Shown here in pieces: positions 1 through 7,258 of a stretch of DNA of 58,654 nt. The position numbers and the translations under genes are program-made. The notes under the pieces were generated by a model. The model worked only from the letters and a program-made list of their open reading frames with translations, did no database searches and was not told where the DNA came from. Source of the stretch: Planctomycetota bacterium (GTDB lineage Bacteria; Planctomycetota; SZUA-567; H5-PLA8); NCBI GenBank assembly GCA_026184295.1, contig JAHCJK010000013.1:1-58654 (forward strand), in the 5' to 3' direction. Position 1 is the stretch's first letter. The number at the start of each line of letters is the position of its first letter.

Positions 1-1706
1 TTCGCATCGCGGATTTGTCGCAAATACCTGTACATTTGACCAGTTGGGTCCTCATCGAAGTTCCTTCTTTGAGGCTTCTTAAATTCGATAATCGACACAC
101 ATCGCGCAATTTGATCGTCATCCACTTCTGCAAATGAAAGTATATCTGGCCTATCGCTTGTATCGGACTTCAGAATGCTCCTTAGGGGCTTGTCGGAAGT
201 TGCAAATCGATGGAAGGAAAGTACTTCGTCAATTAACCATAGATTGTGGTCTTCATGCCTAATCTCATTTGAACTGCGATTTCTAGGAAAGACAATATCA
301 TGCAAGACCTTCTCTTTGGCGTAGCTTCCATTTTCAATTTCTAGCTTCTTTTCCAGCAGGTCAATAATGCATTTTCTGTCGCATATGTACCTTGTCAGAT
401 TGTCTTTTTGCTGTTGAGTCACCGTGGACGCTAGGTCTTCGTAAATCTCGGTCATCTCCTTTAGACTCTTTGTTTGAGTGCCAAGAAATTTTTCGCTCCT
501 CTTTTTTAATGCAAGCTCCGCTCTTCCCTTGTGACGGTACAGCGCCGCATGGATTTCCTCGTTTGTACTATTAGGGGTTAGGTCCTCATAGACTTCAGGG
601 CAATAGTGAGGCACAGATCGAAGCCATGGGCTTTCATTCTCTATGAACTTCTCGACGTTCACAATTTTCAGTTGATTTGCGCGTTCCAGATAGGATTTCA
701 AGTGCGCCTTGGCTTGGTCCGAAAGTGCATTGATTATGTTACTGAATGAAATGGTTTCGGATGTGTCTAAGAAAGATTGTTCATCCGAAATATCAAAATC
801 CAATCTCTGATGATCGACCCGCTCGTCTAAAAAATCTCCACTAACATACAAAGCATAAGTAAATTTTCTCCCTTCGTCATCGAATTGGGTTCCGGCACCA
901 AGAGTTTTCGCTAAGTTGATAGCCTTAACATCTCTCTTATTTGCACACAAAACTATTTTGTGCATTTGAGCATGTGTAGAATGAAGTTTGACATGAACAA
1001 GATGGAATGCTTTCGATTTTATTATTATGGATTGTTCCTTAATCTGATTTCTTATTTCGTGCTCGTATTGACCATTTAAGGAGATTGTCTCGTCACCATC
1101 GGTAATTGTGATCCTAGGGACAGCCTGGCAAATAAAGTATGCAAGGCAATGCTCAAGAATCCGTTGAGCGATCTTACTGGTGGTCTTATATGCAGTTGGA
1201 AGATCTCGGTATTCCCTTTTGAATCCAATGAGTTTAACAGTGGTTCCGGAGTCACTAATCGTCCTCTTCATATTAAACTCTTTGATGCCATCATTGAGGT
1301 TGAAATGAAAGTTCCTTTGCTCAAGCCCACTGCCGTTTTTATATGCACTTTCTATTACGACCTTGTCGAACGCTTTTAGCCATAGAAATCGTCCAACGCC
1401 CTTTCCTCCAAAGTCCGCTTTATGGGTAGAGTCTGATGTTTGAAAGGACTCGAAGTTTCTTTCGTTAAAGCCAACTCCATTGTCTGTGACTTCAAAAGCG
1501 GTGATGCTTGGCGTCTCGAAATCACCAAGCATTTTTTGGTCGTCCCTGATAATTCGAATCGATACAAGTCCTGCTTTGTGGTTTCCTCTTTCCTCAATTG
1601 CTTGAATCGAATTAACGATGGCCTCAAAGACGGGTAGTAAGGCTTCGGTTCGGAAATGCGATGTATTCTTGACCCTGTTGGCTAAATCAGTCTTTAGAAA
1701 AATCAT
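1..1706 (-). CDS. GHKL (HSP90/gyrase B/MutL-type) ATPase with C-terminal PD-(D/E)XK-like nuclease motif, partial
   Basis: Reading the minus strand from ATG 1706 there are 568 codons with no stop before the window edge, so the 3' end is missing. The N-terminus carries the ATP-binding Bergerat fold: N-box E28...N32, G1 box DNGVGF (75-80) and G2 box GGKGVG (100-105). A long middle part follows. Near the end, RPDIL (catalytic-type D521) and EFKK (E541, K543) give the D-x19-E-x-K spacing of PD-(D/E)XK nucleases. A purine-rich ribosome site (GAGAGGG) lies about 8 bases before the ATG. Stand-alone GHKL ATPases with nuclease domains are known mainly from restriction-like and other defence loci, so a role in DNA surveillance is inferred, not shown. 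Base composition is much lower in GC than all other genes here, and codons end in A/T, which suggests recent transfer. The ATPase call is firm, the nuclease call probable, and substrate and partners unknown. Confidence 0.8.
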   Translation of the reverse strand, partial: MIFLKTDLANRVKNTSHFRTEALLPVFEAIVNSIQAIEERGNHKAGLVSIRIIRDDQKMLGDFETPSITAFEVTDNGVGFNERNFESFQTSDSTHKADFGGKGVGRFLWLKAFDKVVIESAYKNGSGLEQRNFHFNLNDGIKEFNMKRTISDSGTTVKLIGFKREYRDLPTAYKTTSKIAQRILEHCLAYFICQAVPRITITDGDETISLNGQYEHEIRNQIKEQSIIIKSKAFHLVHVKLHSTHAQMHKIVLCANKRDVKAINLAKTLGAGTQFDDEGRKFTYALYVSGDFLDERVDHQRLDFDISDEQSFLDTSETISFSNIINALSDQAKAHLKSYLERANQLKIVNVEKFIENESPWLRSVPHYCPEVYEDLTPNSTNEEIHAALYRHKGRAELALKKRSEKFLGTQTKSLKEMTEIYEDLASTVTQQQKDNLTRYICDRKCIIDLLEKKLEIENGSYAKEKVLHDIVFPRNRSSNEIRHEDHNLWLIDEVLSFHRFATSDKPLRSILKSDTSDRPDILSFAEVDDDQIARCVSIIEFKKPQRRNFDEDPTGQMYRYLRQIRDA

Positions 1707-1874
1707 GGCTTCGCCCTCTCGAATTTGTAGCTGCCTCTAGCCAGTGCATACTTTAACAGGGTCTAGAAAATTGCGATAATAGGTATCCGTAGTTGTTTCA
1801 GGATTGGGGCGTTGTTTGAAAGCTTGAATTGAAGTCCTGCAGAACTATCTTTCATGTCTTACTGAGGAAGCCGC
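1707..1874. promoter_or_regulatory. AT-rich divergent intergenic region
   Basis: This gap separates the leftward GHKL gene from the rightward M23 gene and should hold both promoters. On the minus strand a TATTAT box near 1775-1782 could be a -10 for the GHKL gene, but no good -35 is visible. On the plus strand GAGGAAG (1864-1870) is the ribosome site of the GTG start at 1875. Base composition changes from AT-rich to GC-rich within this gap. Confidence 0.35.
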
Positions 1875-3488
1875 GTGTCGCTCGCCGATGACTACGTCCG
1901 CACCATCTTCGAAGACCTGCTCGCCAAGCGCGACGTCGATGCCAACACCAACCTGCTGGCCTCCTTCGGCGAAGAGGCCGTCCCCGTCCTGCTCGAACAG
2001 CTCGCCAGCGGCGACTTCGCGCGGCAAAAGGTCGCGCTCTTCGGGCTCCAGTACTGCTATGCCCCCGAGATGCGCACGCCCGTCGAGGCGCTCATCACCG
2101 GTTCCGACAACCGCCTGCGCGAACTCGGCGCCATCGTACTCTCGAAGCACTACGGCATGGCCGAGATTCAGCGCATCGCGCGCAAGCTTGAAGACCACCC
2201 CGATCCCGAAGTCGCCGGCTTCGCGATGCAGCACCTCGAGGCCCAGGACCCCGATCCAGAGCGCGCGAAAAAGGCCCTGCGCGACCCGCGCGTCAGCGAC
2301 TGGCTCTGGAAGTACCTGCCGCGCTACGGCACGCCGGACTTCTCACCCGGCACGCGCGCGCTGCTGGAACGGCGGCTCGAACCGGGCCGCGAAGCCCCGC
2401 ACATCGCCTGCGGCGCCATCGCCGCGCTGATCGCGCAGAACGACCGTTCGCCCGAAACGCGCGCGCGCCTGCGCGGGCTGCTGGGGCACGAGCATCCGCA
2501 GATTCGCGAGATGGCCGCGGAGTACCTCGCGTGGCACGGCGGCGATGAGGGCCTGGCGGCGCTGCGCGAGGCCTTGAACGACGAGCCCGACCGCCACGCG
2601 CGCGCGTCGATGGAGGGCGCGGTGGCCGCGATCGGCCGGCGCACGAGCGAAGCCGACGACGACGCCTTCGAACGGTTCGCGCATGCCGAGGAGGCCGAGC
2701 CGTTCTGGAACTTTCGCGGGCGCGCGCCGGACGCGGCGTTCGAACGCGGGCGCGAGGCGCGCCTGGAGGTGCAGGCCCGGGCCTTCGCGATTCCCGGACG
2801 CATCCCCGAAGGGCGGCAGATTCATGCGGGGCCGTTCAAGGCGCCCGTGGCCGCGGGGCTGGTCGCGCCCGTGCGCGATTACCTCGACGAGGGCCGCACG
2901 AGTTTTGCCCTGGTCAGCGACAGCTTGAACACCGGGTTCCGCGGCATGGTTCACGTGGGGGACGACGTGGGCTGGTTCCGCGACTTCGGCGTCGTGGTCG
3001 CCTGCGCCGATGGCCAGGTGCGCCAGGCGGGCTGCGCGTCGTCGTGGGGGCATCTGGCGGTGATCGAACACCGCACCCGCGGCGGCGACGGGTTCTGCTC
3101 GGTGTACGGGCACCTGAGCCCCTTCCTGACCGTGCGGCCGGGGGAGGTCGTCCGCGCCGGGCAGCGCATCGGCAGCATCGGGCGCAGTTTCGCGTGGGAG
3201 AACGGCGGCTACGCGGCGCATCTCCATTTCGGGCTGCATCACGGGCCGTACGTGCAGCTCTACAAGCCCGGCCAGCCGATCGACGTGCGCTTTGAAGGCT
3301 ACCTTTATGTGGGCCGCGTGCTCCATTCGGACCCGGAAAACACCGAGGTCGAGATCCAGACCTGGTACGGACGGCGCAAGGTCTCAACGCCGACTTCCTG
3401 GGTGCGCGGATACGTCAGCATGCGCCAATGGACCTCCGCACGGCACCGCTGGCTCGATCCGCAGGAGATTCTGCGCGAGAACGCCTGA
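1875..3488 (+). CDS. HEAT-like repeat protein with M23 (LytM) metallopeptidase domain
   Basis: This 537-residue protein probably cleaves peptidoglycan cross-links or binds to them. Residues about 10-270 are helical, HEAT-like repeats (for example the EEAVPVLLEQL segment). The C-terminal part is a LytM/M23 fold with a complete zinc site: H360-x3-D364 in HVGDD and H449-L-H451 in HLHFG, plus the conserved YGHL before it. Start: GTG 1875 with GAGGAAG five bases upstream. No signal peptide is visible at the N-terminus, which is odd for a cell-wall enzyme: it may be exported by another route or act on a different substrate. The HEAT-M23 pairing is uncommon. It is the first high-GC gene after the AT-rich edge, and envelope-assembly genes follow it on the same strand. 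The M23 domain is certain from the motifs; the role is inferred. Confidence 0.85.
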   Translation: MSLADDYVRTIFEDLLAKRDVDANTNLLASFGEEAVPVLLEQLASGDFARQKVALFGLQYCYAPEMRTPVEALITGSDNRLRELGAIVLSKHYGMAEIQRIARKLEDHPDPEVAGFAMQHLEAQDPDPERAKKALRDPRVSDWLWKYLPRYGTPDFSPGTRALLERRLEPGREAPHIACGAIAALIAQNDRSPETRARLRGLLGHEHPQIREMAAEYLAWHGGDEGLAALREALNDEPDRHARASMEGAVAAIGRRTSEADDDAFERFAHAEEAEPFWNFRGRAPDAAFERGREARLEVQARAFAIPGRIPEGRQIHAGPFKAPVAAGLVAPVRDYLDEGRTSFALVSDSLNTGFRGMVHVGDDVGWFRDFGVVVACADGQVRQAGCASSWGHLAVIEHRTRGGDGFCSVYGHLSPFLTVRPGEVVRAGQRIGSIGRSFAWENGGYAAHLHFGLHHGPYVQLYKPGQPIDVRFEGYLYVGRVLHSDPENTEVEIQTWYGRRKVSTPTSWVRGYVSMRQWTSARHRWLDPQEILRENA

Positions 3489-3677
3489 AGCGGCCCCGAA
3501 GCCGGGAAAAACCGCACGAACACCCAAGGTGCAGCGGCGATCGGCGTGAAGTTCGCGGCCTGCGGAGCGTTCAGTCTCTGGAGCTTCCATCAGGCCAAGA
3601 ACTTACCTGCTCGGCCCGGGCCGGCTGGACGATACAGGAGGGCCGGACTTGCGATCCGGCGCCGGGAAGGCTAAAAC
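3489..3677 (+). other. Intergenic spacer with small hairpin
   Basis: No gene is supported here. A GCCGGA/TCCGGC hairpin (3642-3660) lies just before the ribosome site of the next gene (GGGAAGG, 3663-3669) and could affect its translation. No clear terminator or promoter was seen. Confidence 0.3.
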
Positions 3678-4661
3678 ATGCGCGCGATGAAAACCCTTGT
3701 TCTTACGGCAACCCTCACGCTGGCCGCGTGGCAGTCGGCCTCGGCGCTGGATGCCCACAAGCCGCCGCAGGACGGCGACCTCGACGCGTGGGTCAGCGAA
3801 GGGCAGTGGAAGCACGCCAAGGACGCCGTCGAACCCACGCCCGCCAAGCAGCTCGCCAAGGCCAAGCGCCTGGAAGAGATCGGCGACGTGGGGCAGGCCG
3901 CGGATCAGTTCAAGCGCCTGGCCGACGTGTACAGCGAATCCGAACAGGCCGAAGAAGCGTTGATCCTCTCCGCGCGCAATTACCTTTCGGCGGGCAACTA
4001 CACCAAGTGCCGCGAGATGATCACCGAACTGCGCCGGCGCTACGCGCACCCGACCTACCTCGACCTGCTCGGCCAGGTGGAATCCACGCTCGCGCGCGGC
4101 TACCTGGAAGGGCGCGGCGAAGGCGGAACCTACAAGCTGGCCAGCCGCGTGCGCAAGGCCCGCGCGATCTACGAAAACACTTACAAGGAAGACCCCGAAG
4201 GCCGCTGGGCCGACGACGCCCTGCTGGGCCTGGGCCAGTGCGACGAAGCGATCAGCAGCTACGACGACGCGATCAAGCACTACAAGGAACTGCTCGAGAA
4301 GTACCCCGGCAGCGACCTGCGTTCCGAGGCCGAAGGGCACATCGCGGCCTGCATCAACAAGCGCGAGCCGCAGCCGCAGTACGAGGAATCCGAGACGGCC
4401 GAAGCGCGGCGGCGCATCGAGATCGCCAAGCAGGACGCGGGCTCGCCGGAGTCCACCATCGACGTCGTGGCGCTGGACGAGAACGAGAAGATGCTGCTCA
4501 ACCGCCAGGCCGAGAAGCGCTTCGAGCAGGCGCGCTTTTATCAGGTGAACGGGAAGTACCGGGCGGCCGAGGTCTACTACGAGATCGTGAAGACGCGCTA
4601 CCCCGACAGTCCCTTCGCGAAGAAAGCCGACGAGGCGCTCCAGGAGCTACGCAAACGATGA
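3678..4661 (+). CDS. Secreted tetratricopeptide-repeat protein, BamD/YbgF-like
   Basis: This 327-residue exported protein begins with a signal peptide (hydrophobic stretch about residues 5-20, cut after Ala-Ser-Ala). The rest is built of helix pairs typical of TPRs, with YfiO/BamD-like wording near residues 175-215 (gap-filling DDALLGLGQ, KYPGSDL) and again at the C-terminus (AAEVYYEIVKTRYPDSP). BamD is the lipoprotein that helps BamA insert outer-membrane proteins. This protein lacks a lipobox, so it is BamD-like rather than BamD. Its stop codon overlaps the start of the LptE-like lipoprotein gene (ATGA), so the two are translationally coupled and probably share an outer-membrane biogenesis job. 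Start ATG 3678 is preceded by GGGAAGG; ATG 3687 is an alternative. Confidence 0.75.
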   Translation: MRAMKTLVLTATLTLAAWQSASALDAHKPPQDGDLDAWVSEGQWKHAKDAVEPTPAKQLAKAKRLEEIGDVGQAADQFKRLADVYSESEQAEEALILSARNYLSAGNYTKCREMITELRRRYAHPTYLDLLGQVESTLARGYLEGRGEGGTYKLASRVRKARAIYENTYKEDPEGRWADDALLGLGQCDEAISSYDDAIKHYKELLEKYPGSDLRSEAEGHIAACINKREPQPQYEESETAEARRRIEIAKQDAGSPESTIDVVALDENEKMLLNRQAEKRFEQARFYQVNGKYRAAEVYYEIVKTRYPDSPFAKKADEALQELRKR

Positions 4662-5200
4662 ACTTGGCCGTGGGCACCCGCTGGATACGCACCTTCGCGG
4701 CCGTGGCCGCCTTCCTGGGCATGCTGGGGGCGCCGGGCTGCTACTCGTCGCGCACGCGCCTGCCGGAATACGCCAAGAGCATCGCGGTTCCGGTCTTCGC
4801 CAACAAGACGTACATCGACGAGTACACGCGCAAGCTGGAGGTCGAGGTCACCGAGTCCACGCGCAAGGCGCTGCTGACCAACGGCAAGCTGGCCGTGCAG
4901 GGGCGCGAATCGGCCGACCTGATCATGGAAGGCCAGGTCAATAAGTACGATCGCCGCATCCTGCGCGCCGACCGCTACGGCGAACCGGCCGAAGTGCAGA
5001 TCGTCATCCACGTCTCGGTCTCCGTCTACGACGTCAAGGCCGCCAAGTACCTCGTCCAGGGCGTGATCGTGACCAACGACCGGGAAAAGACCGGCTACGG
5101 CTCCTACAACCTGCGCCGCGGCGAAGACGAAGCGCTGGCCCGCAAGCAGGCCATCGAAGAGATCGGGCGGGTGATCGCGCATAAGGCGCTGGATTACTAA
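4658..5200 (+). CDS. lptE: LptE-like LPS-assembly lipoprotein
   Basis: This is a 180-residue lipoprotein. A hydrophobic signal (residues about 8-24) ends in the lipobox GAPGC, with Cys at about 28 as the lipidated residue, then YSSR. The mature part has the AVPVFANKTY element and the DYxVxVSVSVYD beta pattern of the LptE (RlpB) family, which plugs the LptD barrel that delivers LPS to the cell surface. The length matches LptE. Start ATG 4658 overlaps the stop of the TPR gene (ATGA). In the planctomycete/PVC group such proteins are usually annotated as LPS-assembly lipoprotein LptE. The family is likely; the exact LptD partner is not in the window. Confidence 0.75.
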   Translation: MNLAVGTRWIRTFAAVAAFLGMLGAPGCYSSRTRLPEYAKSIAVPVFANKTYIDEYTRKLEVEVTESTRKALLTNGKLAVQGRESADLIMEGQVNKYDRRILRADRYGEPAEVQIVIHVSVSVYDVKAAKYLVQGVIVTNDREKTGYGSYNLRRGEDEALARKQAIEEIGRVIAHKALDY

Positions 5201-5251
5201 CCCCGCGGTTCGCCGTGCTATCGCACAAGCAGGAGAAGGGGAGGGGACGCC

Positions 5252-5953
5252 GTGCGTATTCTTGCCGTGGGAGCCCATCCGGACGACATCGAGATTCTCT
5301 GCGCGGGCACGCTGGCGGCCTGCAAGGCGCGCGGGGACGAGATCGTCATGGCCGTGGCCACCGACGGGCGCATGGGCCACAAGGAAATCCTGCCCCCCGA
5401 ACTCTCCGAAGTGCGCCGCCGCGAACAGGAAGCAAGCTGCAAACTGCTCGGCGCGGAACTGATCTGGCTCGGCATCCGCGACGAGTTCGTCTTCGACAAC
5501 GAGGCCACGCGCCAACTCTTCATCGACCTGTACCGCCGCGCCAAGCCCGACTTCGTGATCACGCACTGGAACGAGTGCTACCACCCCGACCACCGCGGCG
5601 TGGAAAAGGTGATGTGGGACGCGGGCTTCGTCAGCTCGGTAAAGCACGTCGAGACGGGCTTTCCCTACCATCCGGCCGTGACGCCCTTCTTTCATATGGA
5701 ACCTCTTGCGGGCGTGGGTTTTGTGCCGACGGACTACGTGGATATCTCGGCCCACATGGACCTGAAGTGCCGGATGCTGGCCTGCCACCAGAGCCAGCTC
5801 AAATGGCTGAAGGACCACGACGGCATCGACATCCTGGAGTTCATGACCACGGTCTCGCGCTTTCGCGGGATTCAGGCCGGGGTCAAGTACGCCGAAGGCT
5901 TCCGCCGGGTGCTCACCTGGCCGCGCGCCACGGCCGCGCGATTGCTGCCGTAG
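5252..5953 (+). CDS. PIG-L/LmbE family deacetylase
   Basis: This 233-residue protein belongs to the PIG-L (LmbE/BshB) family of zinc-dependent N-deacetylases, which remove acetyl groups from GlcNAc-containing sugars or conjugates. The hallmark metal motif AHPDD sits at residues 8-12 and a second HPDH motif near residue 113. Start is GTG 5252, well placed behind a GGAGAAGGGGAGGGG purine tract. BshB1 (bacillithiol synthesis) is one member of the family, but no bshA or bshC is near, so the substrate is open: a cell-envelope amino sugar would fit the neighbours. No signal peptide, so cytoplasmic. Confidence 0.85.
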   Translation: MRILAVGAHPDDIEILCAGTLAACKARGDEIVMAVATDGRMGHKEILPPELSEVRRREQEASCKLLGAELIWLGIRDEFVFDNEATRQLFIDLYRRAKPDFVITHWNECYHPDHRGVEKVMWDAGFVSSVKHVETGFPYHPAVTPFFHMEPLAGVGFVPTDYVDISAHMDLKCRMLACHQSQLKWLKDHDGIDILEFMTTVSRFRGIQAGVKYAEGFRRVLTWPRATAARLLP

Positions 5954-5966
5954 GCTCTTTTATTTC

Positions 5967-5996
5967 TTGACAGCGCGGCGGGTTAGCCGATCATAG
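5967..5996 (+). promoter_or_regulatory. Candidate sigma70 promoter with perfect -35
   Basis: TTGACA (5967-5972) is a perfect -35 box; the matching -10 at 17-18 bases (around TCATAG, 5991-5996) is weak. It lies 41 bases before the secreted Lys/Ala/Glu-rich protein gene. Confidence 0.35.
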
Positions 5997-6036
5997 CGGG
6001 GCTTCGCCTCATCCGAATAGTGCTTGGAGGTGCGCC

Positions 6037-7017
6037 ATGTCCTTTGCGCGGAAGACGCTGTTTGCGTTTACCGGTTCGCTCGTGTTCGCCGGCTTTGCGG
6101 CGGTCGGTCATGCCGAAGAGGCCGCGCCCAAGCCCGAAGAGGCTAAGCCCGCCGAGACGCCCGCCGCCGCGCCCGAGAAGCTCGCGGCCAAGGACGCGTA
6201 CGTGGTTGTGGACGGCGTGCGCTACAACTGGGAGGAGGCGGTCCGCAAGTTTCCGGACATGAAGGCCACCGCGCCCGCCAACCTGGTCTTCGATCCCGAC
6301 TACAAGAGTTCGCCCGAGACCGCGCCCAAGCCCGCCGCCGAGACGGTGGCCGCCCCCGAAGCCAAGCCGGCCGACGGCAAGAAGGCCGCCGAAGAGCAGG
6401 CGAAGAAGGATTCGGAGACGGTAAAGGCCGCCGACAAGGCGTCGGAAAAGGCGGAGAAGGAAGCCGCCGAGAAGGCTGAGAAGGCAGAAGAAGAGAAGAA
6501 GAAGGCCGCCGAAAAGGCCGAAAAGGAAGCCCGCAAGAAAGCCGAGAAGGCTGAGAAGGAAGCCAAGAAGAAGGCCGCCAAGGGCGAACCGGCCGCCCCG
6601 GCCCTCGTCGAACCCGATCCGGCGTATGCCCAGAAGATGGCCCTGGTGCAGGCCCGCGCGCGGGTCGAACTGGAAGACAGGATTCAAAAGCACATCCGCC
6701 ACCTCGGCGGCGAGCACTGGAAGGAAGCGCGCGCCGAACTGATCGCCATCGGCAAGGACGCGGTGCCCTACCTGATCGACGCGATGGCGCCGGCCGACCA
6801 GCCGGTCGCCGGCGAGCCGCCCCTGGCCGCGTACGCCGCCGGGCAGCCCGCCCGCCCCACGCGCACGCGCCCGCTCTCCGACATCGCCTTCGAATGCCTC
6901 GACGCGATCATCCGCTCCCATTCCGATTGGAAGGGCGCGGTTCCGGGCCTCGACCAGAAGGCCTGGCAGAGCTTCTGGGCCGACAACGGCGCGGGCATCA
7001 AGATCGGCTCCAAGTAG
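6037..7017 (+). CDS. Secreted Lys/Ala/Glu-rich protein with C-terminal HEAT-like domain
   Basis: This 326-residue protein has a clear signal peptide (residues 1-26, cut at GHA-EE). Residues about 100-185 are a charged low-complexity tract of repeated K-A-E-K units, predicted to form one long helix or coiled coil, like the spacer of TolA-type proteins. The C-terminal 110 residues are globular, with an AIGKDAVPYLIDAM segment that resembles one HEAT repeat. An upstream GGAGG (about 6024) supports ATG 6037. Location is probably periplasmic. I do not recognise the family; a wall-spanning spacer is one possibility. It is the last gene before a strong terminator. Confidence 0.7.
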   Translation: MSFARKTLFAFTGSLVFAGFAAVGHAEEAAPKPEEAKPAETPAAAPEKLAAKDAYVVVDGVRYNWEEAVRKFPDMKATAPANLVFDPDYKSSPETAPKPAAETVAAPEAKPADGKKAAEEQAKKDSETVKAADKASEKAEKEAAEKAEKAEEEKKKAAEKAEKEARKKAEKAEKEAKKKAAKGEPAAPALVEPDPAYAQKMALVQARARVELEDRIQKHIRHLGGEHWKEARAELIAIGKDAVPYLIDAMAPADQPVAGEPPLAAYAAGQPARPTRTRPLSDIAFECLDAIIRSHSDWKGAVPGLDQKAWQSFWADNGAGIKIGSK

Positions 7018-7050
7018 CCCGTACCTTCTTTCCGCTTCAAGGCATCGAAA

Positions 7051-7076
7051 CCCCTCCCGCCTGGGAGGGGTTTTTT
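7051..7076 (+). terminator. Rho-independent terminator
   Basis: A perfect 8-bp stem CCCCTCCC/GGGAGGGG (7051-7058, 7063-7070) with a 4-base loop is followed by six T. It ends the plus-strand gene that stops at 7017. Confidence 0.9.
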
Positions 7077-7190
7077 GTTGGGCTCGGCATGGCCGCGCGC
7101 GGCGCCCGCGCCGGGCAAGCCCAGCGAGCCGGACCATCCGAGGGCGCACGCCGAGCCTCGCGTCCCGATCGATCCGTGGGGCAAAAGAAC

Positions 7191-7216
7191 AAACCCCTCC
7201 CGAGCGGGAAGGGTTT
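7191..7216 (-). terminator. Terminator of the pstS-pstC-pstA operon
   Basis: On the minus strand, AAACCCTTCCCG and CGGGAGGGGTTT form a 12-bp stem with one mismatch and a two-base loop, followed by a T-rich run. It lies 43 bases past the pstA stop, so this operon ends here with no pstB. Confidence 0.7.
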
Positions 7217-7258
7217 GGATGCAAAGCCTGAATCGCAGGGCCGGACCGGCGTTGCGTC

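Noticed and set aside
392..1637. Several short frames on both strands in the first 1.7 kb
   Set aside because: They are shadows of the single long minus-strand GHKL frame, which alone carries conserved motifs.
3428..4657. A long in-frame extension upstream of the LptE-like gene
   Set aside because: It overlaps the TPR gene in another frame; the lipoprotein signal begins at the ATG at 4658.
5215..5970. A 251-codon plus-strand frame overlapping the PIG-L gene
   Set aside because: It is a shifted-frame shadow; the AHPDD motif is in the other frame.
6400..6590. Apparent tandem repeat in the Lys/Ala/Glu-rich gene
   Set aside because: It is low-complexity coding sequence for a long helix, not a CRISPR or satellite repeat.
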